NCBI GenBank assembly: GCA_050747525.1
Contig: JBOGOC010000118.1
Location: 1-59,102 of the forward strand
Length of the DNA stretch: 59,102 nt
Direction of reading: 5' to 3'
From: JBOGOC01 sp050747525
GTDB taxonomy: Bacteria > Acidobacteriota > Polarisedimenticolia > JACPZX01 > DASXTC01
This document shows positions 9,203 to 19,792 of the stretch, in pieces. The position numbers and the translations under genes are program-made. The notes under the pieces were generated by a model. The model was not told the DNA's origin and did not search any database. It saw only the letters and a program-made list of their open reading frames with translations. Positions within the stretch are counted from its first letter, which is position 1. Each line of letters starts with the position of its first letter.

Positions 9203-10111
9203 TCACTCCGGCCTCACCCCCAGCTCGCGCAGGGTGCGATCGTCGTCGCGCCAGCCTTCGCGCACCTTGACCCAGAGCTTGAGCATGACCTGGAAGCCCA
9301 GCATCCCCTCCAGCTCGACGCGCGCCTCCGAGCCGACCATCTTCAGCATCTGGCCGTCTCGTCCTATGACGATCTTCTTCTGCGACTCCTTGTCCACCAG
9401 GATGGTCGCGTCGATGGCCACCAGTCCCCGCTCGGTGTGCTCGAAGCGGGTGATCATCACCGCCGTCTCGTGCGGGATCTCCTGCCGCGTGTGGTGCAGG
9501 ATCTTCTCGCGCACCAGCTCGCCCGCCAGGAAGCGCTCGGTGCGATCGGTGAACCCGTCGCCGGGGAAGAGCGGCGGCCCCTCGGGCAGGTGCTTCAGCA
9601 GGATCTCGGGCAGGTCGTGCGTGTTGTCTCCCTTCAGCGCCGACACCAGCAGGATCTCGCGGAACGGGAAGACGTCTTTCAGCGCATCGATCAGGGGGAG
9701 CAGGCTGTCCCGGCGCAGACGATCGATCTTGTTGACGACCAGGATCACCGGGGGGCCGTCCTTTGGGAGCTGAGACACGATGAAGCGGTCTCCGGGCCCC
9801 AGCCACGGCCCGCCCGGGCGGGACGGCAGCTCGGGCTCGATCATGAACAGCACCAGGTCGACGCCCTGCATGGCCTGGGTGGCTTCGGCCACCATCCACC
9901 GGTTCATGGCGTGCTGGGGGCGGTGGATGCCGGGCGTGTCCACCAGGACGATCTGCCCGCCCGGACGGTTCACGATCCCGTGAATCCGGTGGCGCGTGGT
10001 CTGAGGGACCTTGGAGACGATGGAGACCTTCTCTCCGACCAGCAGGTTGGTGAGGGTCGACTTCCCGACGTTGGGCCGCCCCACGATGGTCACGAACCCG
10101 GACGAGCTCAC
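9203..10111 (-). CDS. era: GTPase Era, 30S ribosome assembly
   Basis: Essential GTPase that binds the 3' end of 16S rRNA during small-subunit maturation. The 302-residue protein has G1 GRPNVGKS (11-18), G3 DTPG, G4 NKID and G5 VSALKG in order. A C-terminal KH domain carries VIGRDGQMLKMVG. The start ATG overlaps the stop of the CBS-domain gene upstream (ATGA). It ends the run phoH-pgpH-ybeY-CBS-era, a widely conserved order for rRNA maturation genes. Confidence 0.98.
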   Translation of the reverse strand: MSSSGFVTIVGRPNVGKSTLTNLLVGEKVSIVSKVPQTTRHRIHGIVNRPGGQIVLVDTPGIHRPQHAMNRWMVAEATQAMQGVDLVLFMIEPELPSRPGGPWLGPGDRFIVSQLPKDGPPVILVVNKIDRLRRDSLLPLIDALKDVFPFREILLVSALKGDNTHDLPEILLKHLPEGPPLFPGDGFTDRTERFLAGELVREKILHHTRQEIPHETAVMITRFEHTERGLVAIDATILVDKESQKKIVIGRDGQMLKMVGSEARVELEGMLGFQVMLKLWVKVREGWRDDDRTLRELGVRPE

Positions 10112-11367
10112 CGGGCCTTGGTCTCGGCCAGCCGGGTCACGCGCACCTGCTCGATCTTGCGCGTGTCGGCCTTGACCACCTCCAGCCGGAGTCCCTGGAT
10201 CTCGACCGCTTCTCCCTCGTGCGGGATGCGACCCAGGGCGCTGTAGATCAGCCCCGAGACGGTGTCGACCCCTTCGGCGTCCACTTCCATCCCCAGGGCG
10301 CCGGCCAGCTCGTCCACGGCGGCGGTCCCCGACACCAGGTACCGGCCGTCGGCTTCCTGCATCACCGCGCGCTCGTCGCGCTCGTGCTCCTCGCGGATCT
10401 CGCCCACCAGCTCTTCGAGAAGGTCCTCGATGGTGACCACTCCGGCCGTGCCGCCATACTCGTCCACCACCACGGCCATGTGCAGGCGCCTGGCCTGCAG
10501 CTCCTTGAGCAGGTCGGACACCTGCTTGGTCTCCGGGACGAAGAAGGCCGGCCGCACCAGCGAGTCGATGGGGCCGTCCTCCGGCAGGTGTCCCCAGCTG
10601 GCCACCAGGTCCTTGAGGGTGAGGATCCCCTCGACGTTGTCCATGTGATCCCGGTACACCGGCAGGCGCGAGTGCCGCTCCTGCGCGAAAACCTCGCGGG
10701 CGCGCACCACGGTGGAGCTCTTGGGCAGGGCCACCACCTCGGTGCGCGGCGTCATGACCTCGCGCACCACGCTGTCGTGGAACTCCACCACCTGGCGGAT
10801 GAGATGGCCTTCTTCCGCCTCCAGGATCCCCTCCTGCTGGCCGGCGTCGATGAACGCTTCGATCTCCTCCTCGGTGGCCTCCTCCTCCCCCGCCGCGGCC
10901 CGGCGGTCACGCCCCACGCGCCGCATGCGGGTCAGGGTCCAGGAGACCGGGGCGGTCACCGGGCGGATGGCGTGGTAGAGCAGCGCGATGACGATCAGAC
11001 TCGCGGAGAAGGCACGCTCGGGATCGCTGGCCGCCACCGACCGCGAGAAGATCTGGAGCATCACGACGGCGATCACGATCCACAGGCAGCCCTCCACGAA
11101 CGGGCGGGTGGCGCCCGTCTGCACCAGCCAGCGGAACACCAGCGCCGAGGCGGAGACCAGCAGAACCTGGTGCAGGATGTCGAAGGTGGTGCGCATCACC
11201 GGCGGGAGGTCTCCCGCCGACTCCCCTTCCCTCGGGACGAGACCGCGGGCGCTGAGAATCCGTTTCGCGGTGACCGTGTTCAGGTCCGCGTACGCGCTGC
11301 GGAAGACCGCGATGACGGCGTACAGGGCCCCCATCAGGAAGAGCGCGATCGCGGTGAGCGGCGTCAT
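10108..11367 (-). CDS. CBS-domain membrane protein of the CNNM/CorC (HlyC) family
   Basis: Membrane protein related to CorC/YtfL/YhdP-type and CNNM proteins, which have been linked to Mg2+ or Co2+ transport. The N-terminal 150 residues contain about three hydrophobic segments. Next come the typical linker EEGHLIRQVVEFHDSVVREV, MTPRTEVVAL and two CBS domains (ERHSRLPVYRDHMDNVEGIL and the VVVDEYGGTAGVVTIEDLLE segment). A CorC_HlyC domain closes the protein (DTVSGLIYSALGRIPHEGE). It overlaps ybeY and era by four bases on each side. The transported substrate cannot be read from the sequence. Confidence 0.9.
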   Translation of the reverse strand: MTPLTAIALFLMGALYAVIAVFRSAYADLNTVTAKRILSARGLVPREGESAGDLPPVMRTTFDILHQVLLVSASALVFRWLVQTGATRPFVEGCLWIVIAVVMLQIFSRSVAASDPERAFSASLIVIALLYHAIRPVTAPVSWTLTRMRRVGRDRRAAAGEEEATEEEIEAFIDAGQQEGILEAEEGHLIRQVVEFHDSVVREVMTPRTEVVALPKSSTVVRAREVFAQERHSRLPVYRDHMDNVEGILTLKDLVASWGHLPEDGPIDSLVRPAFFVPETKQVSDLLKELQARRLHMAVVVDEYGGTAGVVTIEDLLEELVGEIREEHERDERAVMQEADGRYLVSGTAAVDELAGALGMEVDAEGVDTVSGLIYSALGRIPHEGEAVEIQGLRLEVVKADTRKIEQVRVTRLAETKAR

Positions 11368-11777
11368 GGCACAAGCTCCTGGCGAAGGCCGCGCTCCAGC
11401 AGCTCCATCTGGCCATCGTCGGTCTCGTGGTCGTAGCCGAGCAGGTGCAGGAAGCCGTGCAGCAGGAGCAGGCGGGTCTCCCGCGACGCCGGATGCCCGC
11501 GGCGGCGTGCCTGTCGGCGCGTGGTGGGAACGGAGATGGCGATGTCGCCCAGGCGTCCCTCCTCGCCGTCGGGAAACGACAGCACGTCGGTGGTCCGGTC
11601 CTTGCGGCGGAAGCGGCGGTTGAGCCGGCGCATGGCCTCATCGTCCATGAAGGCCACGGCGGCCGAGCCGGGCACGCGCAGCCTCCGGGCCACCACGCGC
11701 AGGAAGCGGGCCGCGTCCCGCGGCGCCAGCGGCGGCGCGCCGCCCCCCTGCACCACCACCTGTGCGTCGAAGGCCAT
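11364..11777 (-). CDS. ybeY: Endoribonuclease YbeY, rRNA maturation factor
   Basis: Zinc-dependent RNase involved in 16S rRNA 3'-end processing and ribosome quality control. The 137-residue protein carries the family signature HGFLHLLGYDHETDDGQ with three zinc-binding histidines, preceded by DRTTDVLSFPDGEE. The start is ATG 11777 (MAFDAQVVVQGG), whose A is the last base of the pgpH stop (TGATG). Its place between pgpH/phoH and era is the common bacterial arrangement. Confidence 0.96.
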   Translation of the reverse strand: MAFDAQVVVQGGGAPPLAPRDAARFLRVVARRLRVPGSAAVAFMDDEAMRRLNRRFRRKDRTTDVLSFPDGEEGRLGDIAISVPTTRRQARRRGHPASRETRLLLLHGFLHLLGYDHETDDGQMELLERGLRQELVP

Positions 11778-14122
11778 CAGTCCGCCTCCACGATCCGGGG
11801 ACGGGTCCGCCGGTCGAAATCGTAGCCTGGATAGGCGATGCGATGGTGGTGCACCGCGCTGAGGGTGCGCAGGAACGAGGTGCGGATCCTGGTCAGGTCG
11901 CTGAAGGTGAGATCGCACTCGTCCAGCTGGCCGTCCAGCACGATGGCATTGGTGATCCGGACGATCACCTCTTCGAACTTGGCGGGGGTCGGCTCCTCCA
12001 CGGTGCGCGCGGCCGCCTCCACGGAGTCGGCCATCATGAAGATGGCCGCTTCCTTCGTCTGCGGGCGGGGCCCCGGATAGCGGTAGTCGGACTCGTGAGC
12101 CCCGGGGATGTGCGGATCCTCCTTGCCCTTGGCCTTCTCCCAGAAATAGGTGATCAGGCGCGTCCCGTGGTGCTGCGGGATGATCTCGCGGATCTGGCGC
12201 GGCAGGTTGAACTCCTCGGCCAGCCGGATTCCCTCCTTGACGTGGCTGGCGATGACCAGGCTGGACATGCGCGGCGAGAGGCGATCGTGGCGGTTCACCC
12301 CATCGCGCATGTTCTCGACGAAGTAGTCCGGCTTGGTCATCTTGCCGATGTCGTGGTAGTAGGCGGCCACGCGGCACAGCAGGGAGTGGGCTCCCACCTC
12401 CTCGGCCGCCTGTTCCGCCAGCGTGCCGGCGATCACACTATGATTGTAGGTGCCGGGGGCCTCCAGGGCGAGACGCCGCAGCAGCGGATTATCCAGGTTG
12501 GACAGCTCCAGCAGGCGGATGTCGGTCAGCACGTTGAACAGCCATTCCAGCAGCGGCAGGCTGAACGAGACGACCGGCGCGGCCAGGATGCCGCCGGCCG
12601 CCGCCATGGCCATCTCGAACAGGCCGCTCCCCAGAGGCTCGAGCCCGCCGTCGATCCAGAGGAACGCCGCCACCACCAGCGCGTTCACCAGACCCACCAG
12701 GGCGCACGCCTTCAGGATAGCGGTCCGCTTCTCGTACTTGCTGATCCCGTAGATCGCCGCGAACGAGGAGATGAGCGCGAACACCATCCCGCGCGCGCTC
12801 CACTCCATCACCATGCCGAACAGCACCGCATTGAAGGCGGCCGCCACCGTCGCCACCCGGCCGTTGGCCAGCAGCGTGATGAGCATGGCGCCCGCCGCCA
12901 CGGGAATCGCCCAGTAGTACCCCGCCGGGTCGTTGAAGGGAGACACCAACAGCCGGTCGCCGACTGCGTCGGCGACGAAGACACCCGCCCAGGAGCCCAC
13001 GGTGACGAGCATCGCCACCACGAGCACGAGCGAATAGAGGTTCTTGACCCGATGGAAGATCTTCTGATGGGCGCGGATGTAGCGGTTCAGGAAGAGCAGC
13101 AGCAGCGACAGCAGCACGGCGTGGCCGGCGAGGGAGCGCCAGTTCGAGGACACGGGGGCCCCCTGCTGCAGGCGTTCCAGGATGCGGACCGACTCGGGCG
13201 TGAAGATCTCGCCCTCGCGCACGATCACGCGGCCGCGCGGGATGCGCGTGAAGACCTGCGGCACGGACGCCATGGCGGCGGCGCGGCGGCGCTCCGTTTC
13301 GCTCGTGTTGAAGGAGAGGTTGGGGAGCAGCGCCTCCTCGAGCAGGGACACCATGGCGCGGCGATCGGAAGCGGGCCAGGTCTTCAGCTCGTCGTTCACC
13401 AGGGCGGCCAGCCGGGCACGGGCCATCTCCAGGTCGCGGATCCTGTCGCTGACGGCCACCTCGCGCTCCACCACGCCCGCCGGCCGGACTTCGCGCACCG
13501 CGATGCTCCCCTTCTCGGGGAGGCGGCCCAGGCTGTCCACCACGGGATCGTCCATCGAGGTGACGTGCAGGCGCATCACCAGATCCTCCAGCTCCTGCGA
13601 GAAGCCGTTCGACACGAGGAGAGACCAGGTGCGCTCGGGAAGCGGGGCCCCGATGGCCTCCTTGACCTTCTCCACGACGCGGGGATGGGGGCGGCTCGAA
13701 CGCCCCACGCCGAGATCGCGCATCACCTCGCGCCCCTGCTCGAACCAGCCACGCAGCCGCTGGGACTGCTCGCTCACCAGGCCCACTTCCAGGTCGAAGA
13801 CGGGAGGCGCCGCCCGCCGCTCCGCCTCGCGGCGATCCATCGTGGCCGCTTCGTCGGGGACTTCGATGTCGTAGGGCGCCTTGATGGTGGCCGGGGTGAC
13901 CTCCCCCACCTCGTAGGAAGGGGTGGCCAGACCGCAGGCCTGCTGCGAGACGAGGGGGGTGAGCACGCCCAGCGTGATGAAGGCCCACAGCGCTTCGTGC
14001 GAGAGGAGCTGCTCCCCGCGGGACTGGACGTGGGCGGCCAGGCGGCGAAGGCGCGCCTGATATCCACCCGAGCGGAGCTTCGTCTGGCCCGGTCCGGGTG
14101 GATGGTCGCCGGAGCTAGCCAT
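11777..14122 (-). CDS. 7TM-HD phosphohydrolase, PgpH-type (c-di-AMP phosphodiesterase family)
   Basis: Membrane HD-domain hydrolase of the 7TMR-HD family; the Listeria member PgpH degrades c-di-AMP. The 781-residue protein has an N-terminal membrane anchor, a large extracytoplasmic domain (about residues 60-320), seven hydrophobic segments and a C-terminal HD domain. That domain starts at YNHSVIAGTLAEQAAEEVG and includes the metal motif AAYYHDIGKM. The start ATG 14122 (MASSGDHPPGPG) overlaps the phoH stop by eight bases; the longer open frame adds residues unlike the family. No c-di-AMP synthase is visible here, so the nucleotide substrate is inferred from family membership. Confidence 0.9.
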   Translation of the reverse strand: MASSGDHPPGPGQTKLRSGGYQARLRRLAAHVQSRGEQLLSHEALWAFITLGVLTPLVSQQACGLATPSYEVGEVTPATIKAPYDIEVPDEAATMDRREAERRAAPPVFDLEVGLVSEQSQRLRGWFEQGREVMRDLGVGRSSRPHPRVVEKVKEAIGAPLPERTWSLLVSNGFSQELEDLVMRLHVTSMDDPVVDSLGRLPEKGSIAVREVRPAGVVEREVAVSDRIRDLEMARARLAALVNDELKTWPASDRRAMVSLLEEALLPNLSFNTSETERRRAAAMASVPQVFTRIPRGRVIVREGEIFTPESVRILERLQQGAPVSSNWRSLAGHAVLLSLLLLFLNRYIRAHQKIFHRVKNLYSLVLVVAMLVTVGSWAGVFVADAVGDRLLVSPFNDPAGYYWAIPVAAGAMLITLLANGRVATVAAAFNAVLFGMVMEWSARGMVFALISSFAAIYGISKYEKRTAILKACALVGLVNALVVAAFLWIDGGLEPLGSGLFEMAMAAAGGILAAPVVSFSLPLLEWLFNVLTDIRLLELSNLDNPLLRRLALEAPGTYNHSVIAGTLAEQAAEEVGAHSLLCRVAAYYHDIGKMTKPDYFVENMRDGVNRHDRLSPRMSSLVIASHVKEGIRLAEEFNLPRQIREIIPQHHGTRLITYFWEKAKGKEDPHIPGAHESDYRYPGPRPQTKEAAIFMMADSVEAAARTVEEPTPAKFEEVIVRITNAIVLDGQLDECDLTFSDLTRIRTSFLRTLSAVHHHRIAYPGYDFDRRTRPRIVEAD

Positions 14123-15122
14123 GCGCCGGATCCTTCGTGCGTGGCGCGTCGGCCACGCCGGACGCGCCCCTGGAGCCGCCCCGGCCCGTCTCGTAGGCCT
14201 CGTACGCCACGATGATGCTCTGCACCAGCGGATGGCGCACCACGTCGCTCTCGTCGAAGCGGATGATGGCGATGCTCGGGATGCGCCCCACGACACGCTC
14301 CGCCTCGATCAGGCCCGATACCTTGCCCGAAGGGAGGTCGATCTGCGTGACGTCTCCCGTGATGACGGCCTTGGAATTGAACCCGATGCGGGTGAGGAAC
14401 ATCTTCATCTGCTCGGTGGTGGTGTTCTGCGCCTCGTCCAGGATGATGAACGAGTCATTGAGCGTGCGGCCGCGCATGAACGCCAGCGGAGCGATCTCGA
14501 TAATCCCGCGCTCGACGAGCTGGTCGGCCTCCTCCTTCATGTGGAAGTCGAAGATGGCGTCGTACAGGGGACGCAGGTAGGGCTCGACCTTCTGGGCCAT
14601 GTCCCCCGGGAGGAACCCCAGCCTCTCTCCGGCCTCCACCGCGGGGCGGGCCAGGATGATGCGCTCCACCCGGCGCTCCTTGAGGAACGACAGCGCCATG
14701 GCCACGGCCAGGTAGGTCTTGCCGGTCCCGGCCGGGCCGATGCCGAAGACCATGTCCTTCTCCCGGATCGCCTCCAGGTAGCGACTCTGATTGGGGCTGC
14801 GCGGAGAGACGGCCTTGCGCGCGGATGGCTTCACCTGTCCCGAGATCAGCTTGCTGAGGCGGGCGTTCCCCTCCTCCTGCATCATGCGCGCCGCGTAGGC
14901 GAGATCGCCGTCGGAGAGGCCGTGCCCCTGGCTCAGGAAGTCGGACAGCTGCATCATGAAGTCGGCCACCATCTCTTCCCGGGCCGGATCTCCGGTGATG
15001 GTGATCTCGCGTCCGCGGGCCGCGATCTCGACCTGGAAGTGTCCCTCCAGGTACCGCAGATGGCTGTCCTTCGTCCCGGCCAGAACGGGCAGGATCTTCT
15101 CCGCCACCTCGATTTTCTTCAT
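14115..15122 (-). CDS. phoH: PhoH-family ATPase
   Basis: P-loop ATPase of the PhoH/YbeZ family, which works with YbeY in RNA metabolism in several bacteria. The 335-residue protein has an N-terminal KH-like region (LRYLEGHFQVEIAARGREIT), Walker A GPAGTGKTYLAVA, the segment RGRTLNDSFIILDEAQNTT (Walker B) and ITGDVTQIDLPSGKVSGL. It is the first gene of the operon through era. The start codon sits just after a strong hairpin, and no clear Shine-Dalgarno sequence precedes it. See the leader feature at 15119-15155. Confidence 0.95.
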   Translation of the reverse strand: MKKIEVAEKILPVLAGTKDSHLRYLEGHFQVEIAARGREITITGDPAREEMVADFMMQLSDFLSQGHGLSDGDLAYAARMMQEEGNARLSKLISGQVKPSARKAVSPRSPNQSRYLEAIREKDMVFGIGPAGTGKTYLAVAMALSFLKERRVERIILARPAVEAGERLGFLPGDMAQKVEPYLRPLYDAIFDFHMKEEADQLVERGIIEIAPLAFMRGRTLNDSFIILDEAQNTTTEQMKMFLTRIGFNSKAVITGDVTQIDLPSGKVSGLIEAERVVGRIPSIAIIRFDESDVVRHPLVQSIIVAYEAYETGRGGSRGASGVADAPRTKDPAHG

Positions 15123-15155
15123 CGGATCGCGGTTGCCGCGGTCATCCGCGGCAAC
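15119..15155 (-). promoter_or_regulatory. phoH leader: hairpin with a possible 8-codon upstream ORF
   Basis: A perfect 10-bp stem (GTTGCCGCGG with CCGCGGCAAC, 15132-15155) with a four-base loop ends ten bases before the phoH ATG, where a ribosome binding site would be expected. An ATG in the loop (15145) opens an eight-codon frame whose TGA overlaps the phoH ATG as ATGA. This matches the coupling used throughout the window. The peptide itself is not conserved-looking, so a coupling or attenuation role is inference. Confidence 0.4.
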
Positions 15156-15240
15156 GGTCCGGCCTGGAGACGATCGGCGCCCTGAAAGGTTCGGCCCGCG
15201 TGAGCCGGGCGGTGGGTTGGGCGAGGGTCATTGTGCGGAG

Positions 15241-15270
15241 AAGTTACCACCTGGCCGGCTGAAGTGTCAA
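15241..15270 (-). promoter_or_regulatory. Candidate promoter of the phoH-era operon
   Basis: On the minus strand a perfect TTGACA (15270-15265) is followed after 18 bases by TAACTT (15246-15241). The region is locally AT-rich and lies between the aspS stop and the phoH start. Transcription would begin near 15233 and give a leader of about 110 bases. The -10 match is weak. Confidence 0.45.
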
Positions 15271-15305
15271 GGTATATATCACTTAACTCACTGACCTGTT
15301 TACAT

Positions 15306-17088
<1,783 letters not shown>

Positions 17089-17099
<11 letters not shown>

Positions 17100-18354
17100 C
17101 ACGCACCTCCTGCTCGATCTGAGCCCACCGCCGTGCGGCGATGGAGCGCTGCGTCCCGTCGCTCATTCTCTTCAAGGCGTACGTTCCCTCCTCCAGCTCA
17201 CGCTCCCCGATGATCAATGCGAAGCGCGCCCCGGAGGCCGCGGCCTTCGACATCTGCTTCTTCACGTCACGGGCGTCGGGCTCCAGGCGCGCGGCGAGGC
17301 CGGCCTCACGCAGCCGGGTGGCCGCCAGCAGCCCCTCGCTCAGCGTCTTCTCGCCCCTGTGCACGATGTAGACGTCGGTGGCCGGCTCCGGCTGCGACGT
17401 GGAGGACATGGCCAGCACGAGCCGGTCATGGCCGATCGCGAACCCGATGCCCGGCACGGAAGGGCCTCCCATCGACCCCACGAGGCCGTCGTACCGGCCT
17501 CCCCCGCACAGCGCGTCCTGGGCTCCCAGGGCGGAGCTGCTGATCTCGAAGGTGGTGCGCGTGTAGTAGTCGAGCCCGCGCACCAGCCGCGGGTTCACGG
17601 TGTGCGGCACCTCCAGCACCTCGAGGTCGCGGCGCACTTCGTCGAAATGGGCGCGGCAGTCGTCACACAGGGAATCCAGGATGCTGGGAGCGTCCTGGCG
17701 CACCTGCGCGCACGACGGCACCTTGCAGTCCAGGATGCGCAGCGGATTGGTGTCCAGGCGCCGCTGGCAGTCCTCGCACAGAGCCGCGCGGCGAGGCTCG
17801 AAGAAGGCCCGCAGGCGCTCCTTGTAGGCGTCGCGGCAGACCGGGTGTCCCACGGAGTTGATCTGAAGCGGCGTCTCTCCGAGCCCCAGGCTCGCGAACA
17901 GCGCCAGCGCCATCTGCATCACCTCGGCGTCGGTGGCCGGGCTGGCCGATCCGAACACCTCGGCGCCGATCTGCGAGAACTGCCTGTAGCGCCCTTTCTG
18001 GGGACGCTCGTAACGGAACATCGGGCCGATGTAGTAGAGACGCTGGATCTCGCCGCGGTCCACCATCGCGTGCTCGAGCGCCGCGCGCACCACCCCCGGC
18101 GTCCCTTCGGGGCGCAGCGTGACGGAGCGTCCCGCCCGGTCCAGGAAGGTGTACATCTCCTTCGTCACGATGTCGGTGTCCGAGCCGGTCGATTTCTGGA
18201 ACAGCTCGGTGGGCTCGATCAGCGGGGTGCGGATCTCCCGGTAGCCATACAGGGCGAACGTGCGGCGCGCCGCCTCCTCGGCCCGCTGCCACACCTCCAC
18301 CTCGCCGGGCAGGATGTCCCTCGTTCCCTTGATGGCTCGAAGCTCACGTGTCAT
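17089..18354 (-). CDS. hisS: Histidyl-tRNA synthetase
   Basis: Class II synthetase for tRNA-His. The 421-residue protein begins MTRELRAIKGTRDILPGEVE, the standard HisRS N-terminus. It contains motif 2 (VTLRPEGTPGVVRAALEH and PMFRYERPQKGRYRQF) and the histidine-specific segments LVRGLDYYTRTTFE and CGGGRYDGLV. The C-terminal anticodon-binding domain is normal. The start is ATG 18354; the ribosome binding site is weak, and the open frame upstream is not conserved. Its promoter must lie in the short divergent gap shared with the gene at 18424. Confidence 0.97.
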
Positions 18355-18408
18355 GTGGGTGGCGTGGTTGAATGCGCGCAAAGTAACACACGCTCCTCGG
18401 ACGCCACA

Positions 18409-18415
18409 ATATAAT
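18409..18415 (+). promoter_or_regulatory. -10 element(s) between divergent hisS and the beta-propeller gene
   Basis: A perfect TATAAT (18410-18415) ends eight bases before the ATG at 18424, so the rightward transcript would start at or next to the start codon. On the opposite strand the same bases read TATATT, a plausible -10 for hisS with a leader of about 50 bases. No strong -35 is seen on either side. The two promoters would overlap and could exclude each other. Confidence 0.5.
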
Positions 18416-18423
18416 GGCCGGCG

Positions 18424-19515
18424 ATGACGCCGTGCACCTGGCTGATCGCGCTCGCCCTCGCCGCGGCGCCCCCTCCCCCCGCCGACCCGAACGGGAGCGC
18501 GGTCCCATCGCCCTCGCAGGACGCGGCGCTCAAGGTGGCGTGGGAGGCTCCCCTGCCCGGTACGCCGCTCCCCTGGGTGACGGGGGCCGCAAGCCGGGTG
18601 GTGGTCTCTTCCCGCGAGGGGCGCATGGCCGCCTGGGATCCGCAAGGATCCCCACTCTGGACTGCGACGCTCGACTCGAGCATCACCTCGGCCCCCGTGC
18701 GCCTGCCCGATCGGATCGGCGTGATGGGCGGAGACGGATTCGCCCGGCTGCTGGATGACGCCACCGGCAACGAAGTGGCGCGCGCCGGCCCCTTCAGCCC
18801 GGTGTCGCACCTGGCCGACGTCGGTCGCGGGCTGGCCGTGGCCGACCCGGCCGGCCTCGTCACCGTGATCGACCCCAATAGCGGCGCCCGCCTGTGGGAA
18901 GCACGCACGCAGGAGTCGCCCTCGGTCGCCGTGTCGCAGTGCGGCGGAATCGTGCTGGCCGGCACGTCCCAGGGATCGCTGCTCGGATTCGACGCCGAGA
19001 CGGGAGAGCTGCTGTGGCGGCGCGAGCTGGGGGCCGCCGTCACCACCCCGCCGGGATGCTGGCGGCGCTACGCCTACCTCGGCTCGGCGGACAACCGGCT
19101 GCACGCGTTCAAGCTCTCGCGCAAGCGCGCCAATCCGATGTGGTCGTACATGACCGGCGGAGACATCGTCGGTCGCCCCTTCACCTTTGCCGGCAAGGTC
19201 CTCTTCTTCTCGTACGACACGTACCTCTACTCGCTGAAGACCGACAACGGGCATCTGGCCTGGAAGGCCCGCCTGGGCCGGCGGCCACGTGAGGAGAGCA
19301 TCCTGATGGGCAGGCTCCTCGTGGTGGCCCCCCTCAACACCGAGAGGCTCGAGACCTTCGAGCTTCCCGAGGGCACGCAGGGAGCTTCCCTGAGCCTGCC
19401 CACGGGCCAGGGCCGATTCGTCTCTTCACCCGCCGTGGCCGGAAACCGCATCATCATCGCCACGGCCGCATACGGTGACGAAGGCTCGCGCGTCCTGGGC
19501 CTGGACCTGCCCTGA
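18424..19515 (+). CDS. Exported PQQ-type beta-propeller protein (BamB-like repeats)
   Basis: A 363-residue protein with a short N-terminal signal-like stretch (MTPCTWLIALALAAAPPPPA). It then has repeated propeller blades of the PQQ/quinoprotein type, such as GRMAAWDPQGSPLWTATL, GSLLGFDAETGELLWRREL and DTYLYSLKTDNGHLAWKARL. Such repeats occur in BamB, which helps outer-membrane protein assembly, and in PQQ enzymes. The residues of a quinoprotein enzyme are not evident, so a structural or binding role is more likely. It stands alone on the plus strand, divergent from hisS, with an apparent leaderless promoter. Its end faces the palindromic repeat at 19604. Confidence 0.8.
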   Translation: MTPCTWLIALALAAAPPPPADPNGSAVPSPSQDAALKVAWEAPLPGTPLPWVTGAASRVVVSSREGRMAAWDPQGSPLWTATLDSSITSAPVRLPDRIGVMGGDGFARLLDDATGNEVARAGPFSPVSHLADVGRGLAVADPAGLVTVIDPNSGARLWEARTQESPSVAVSQCGGIVLAGTSQGSLLGFDAETGELLWRRELGAAVTTPPGCWRRYAYLGSADNRLHAFKLSRKRANPMWSYMTGGDIVGRPFTFAGKVLFFSYDTYLYSLKTDNGHLAWKARLGRRPREESILMGRLLVVAPLNTERLETFELPEGTQGASLSLPTGQGRFVSSPAVAGNRIIIATAAYGDEGSRVLGLDLP

Positions 19516-19603
19516 CCCCACGGTTCCCAGCTCAGAACGCCCGCTCTTGATCTTCGCTCCGCGAAGCAAGGACGTGACTGGCGGCAGCACGCCTCAGTCG
19601 AAA

Positions 19604-19786
19604 GGGCCGGCCGGCGGGAGTGGTCTCCGAGGCCCTCCGACCGACGAGCCGGGGCGTGCGACCGTTGTCCGCGCGCGCTTTTGCGCGGACAGGTCGCACG
19701 CGGCGAGGAGGGAGGCGGAGCGAGTAAGGCGTGGCCAACGCCACGCCGTCGAGCGCGCCTCGGAGACCACTCCCGCCGGCCGGCCC
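19604..19786. repeat. Complete nested palindromic repeat element (183 bp)
   Basis: The outer arms (19604-19632 and 19758-19786) are a perfect 29-bp inverted repeat containing GGCGGGAGTGGTCTCCGAGG. Inside are three more stems. GCGTGCGACC at 19654 pairs with 19692-19701. GTCCGCGC at 19667 pairs with 19683-19690. GGCGTGGC at 19728 pairs with 19740-19747. It sits between the convergent ends of the propeller gene and the dehydrogenase gene, where it could end transcription from both sides. A smaller hairpin (19546-19570, CTTCGC with GCGAAG) precedes it. Related copies occur at 35-117 and 39885-39930. No coding capacity is evident. Confidence 0.85.
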
Positions 19787-19792
19787 CCGCGA

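Noticed and set aside
11762..14215. Long plus-strand open frame opposite the PgpH-type gene
   Set aside because: Antisense shadow; the minus-strand frame has clear HD-domain motifs.
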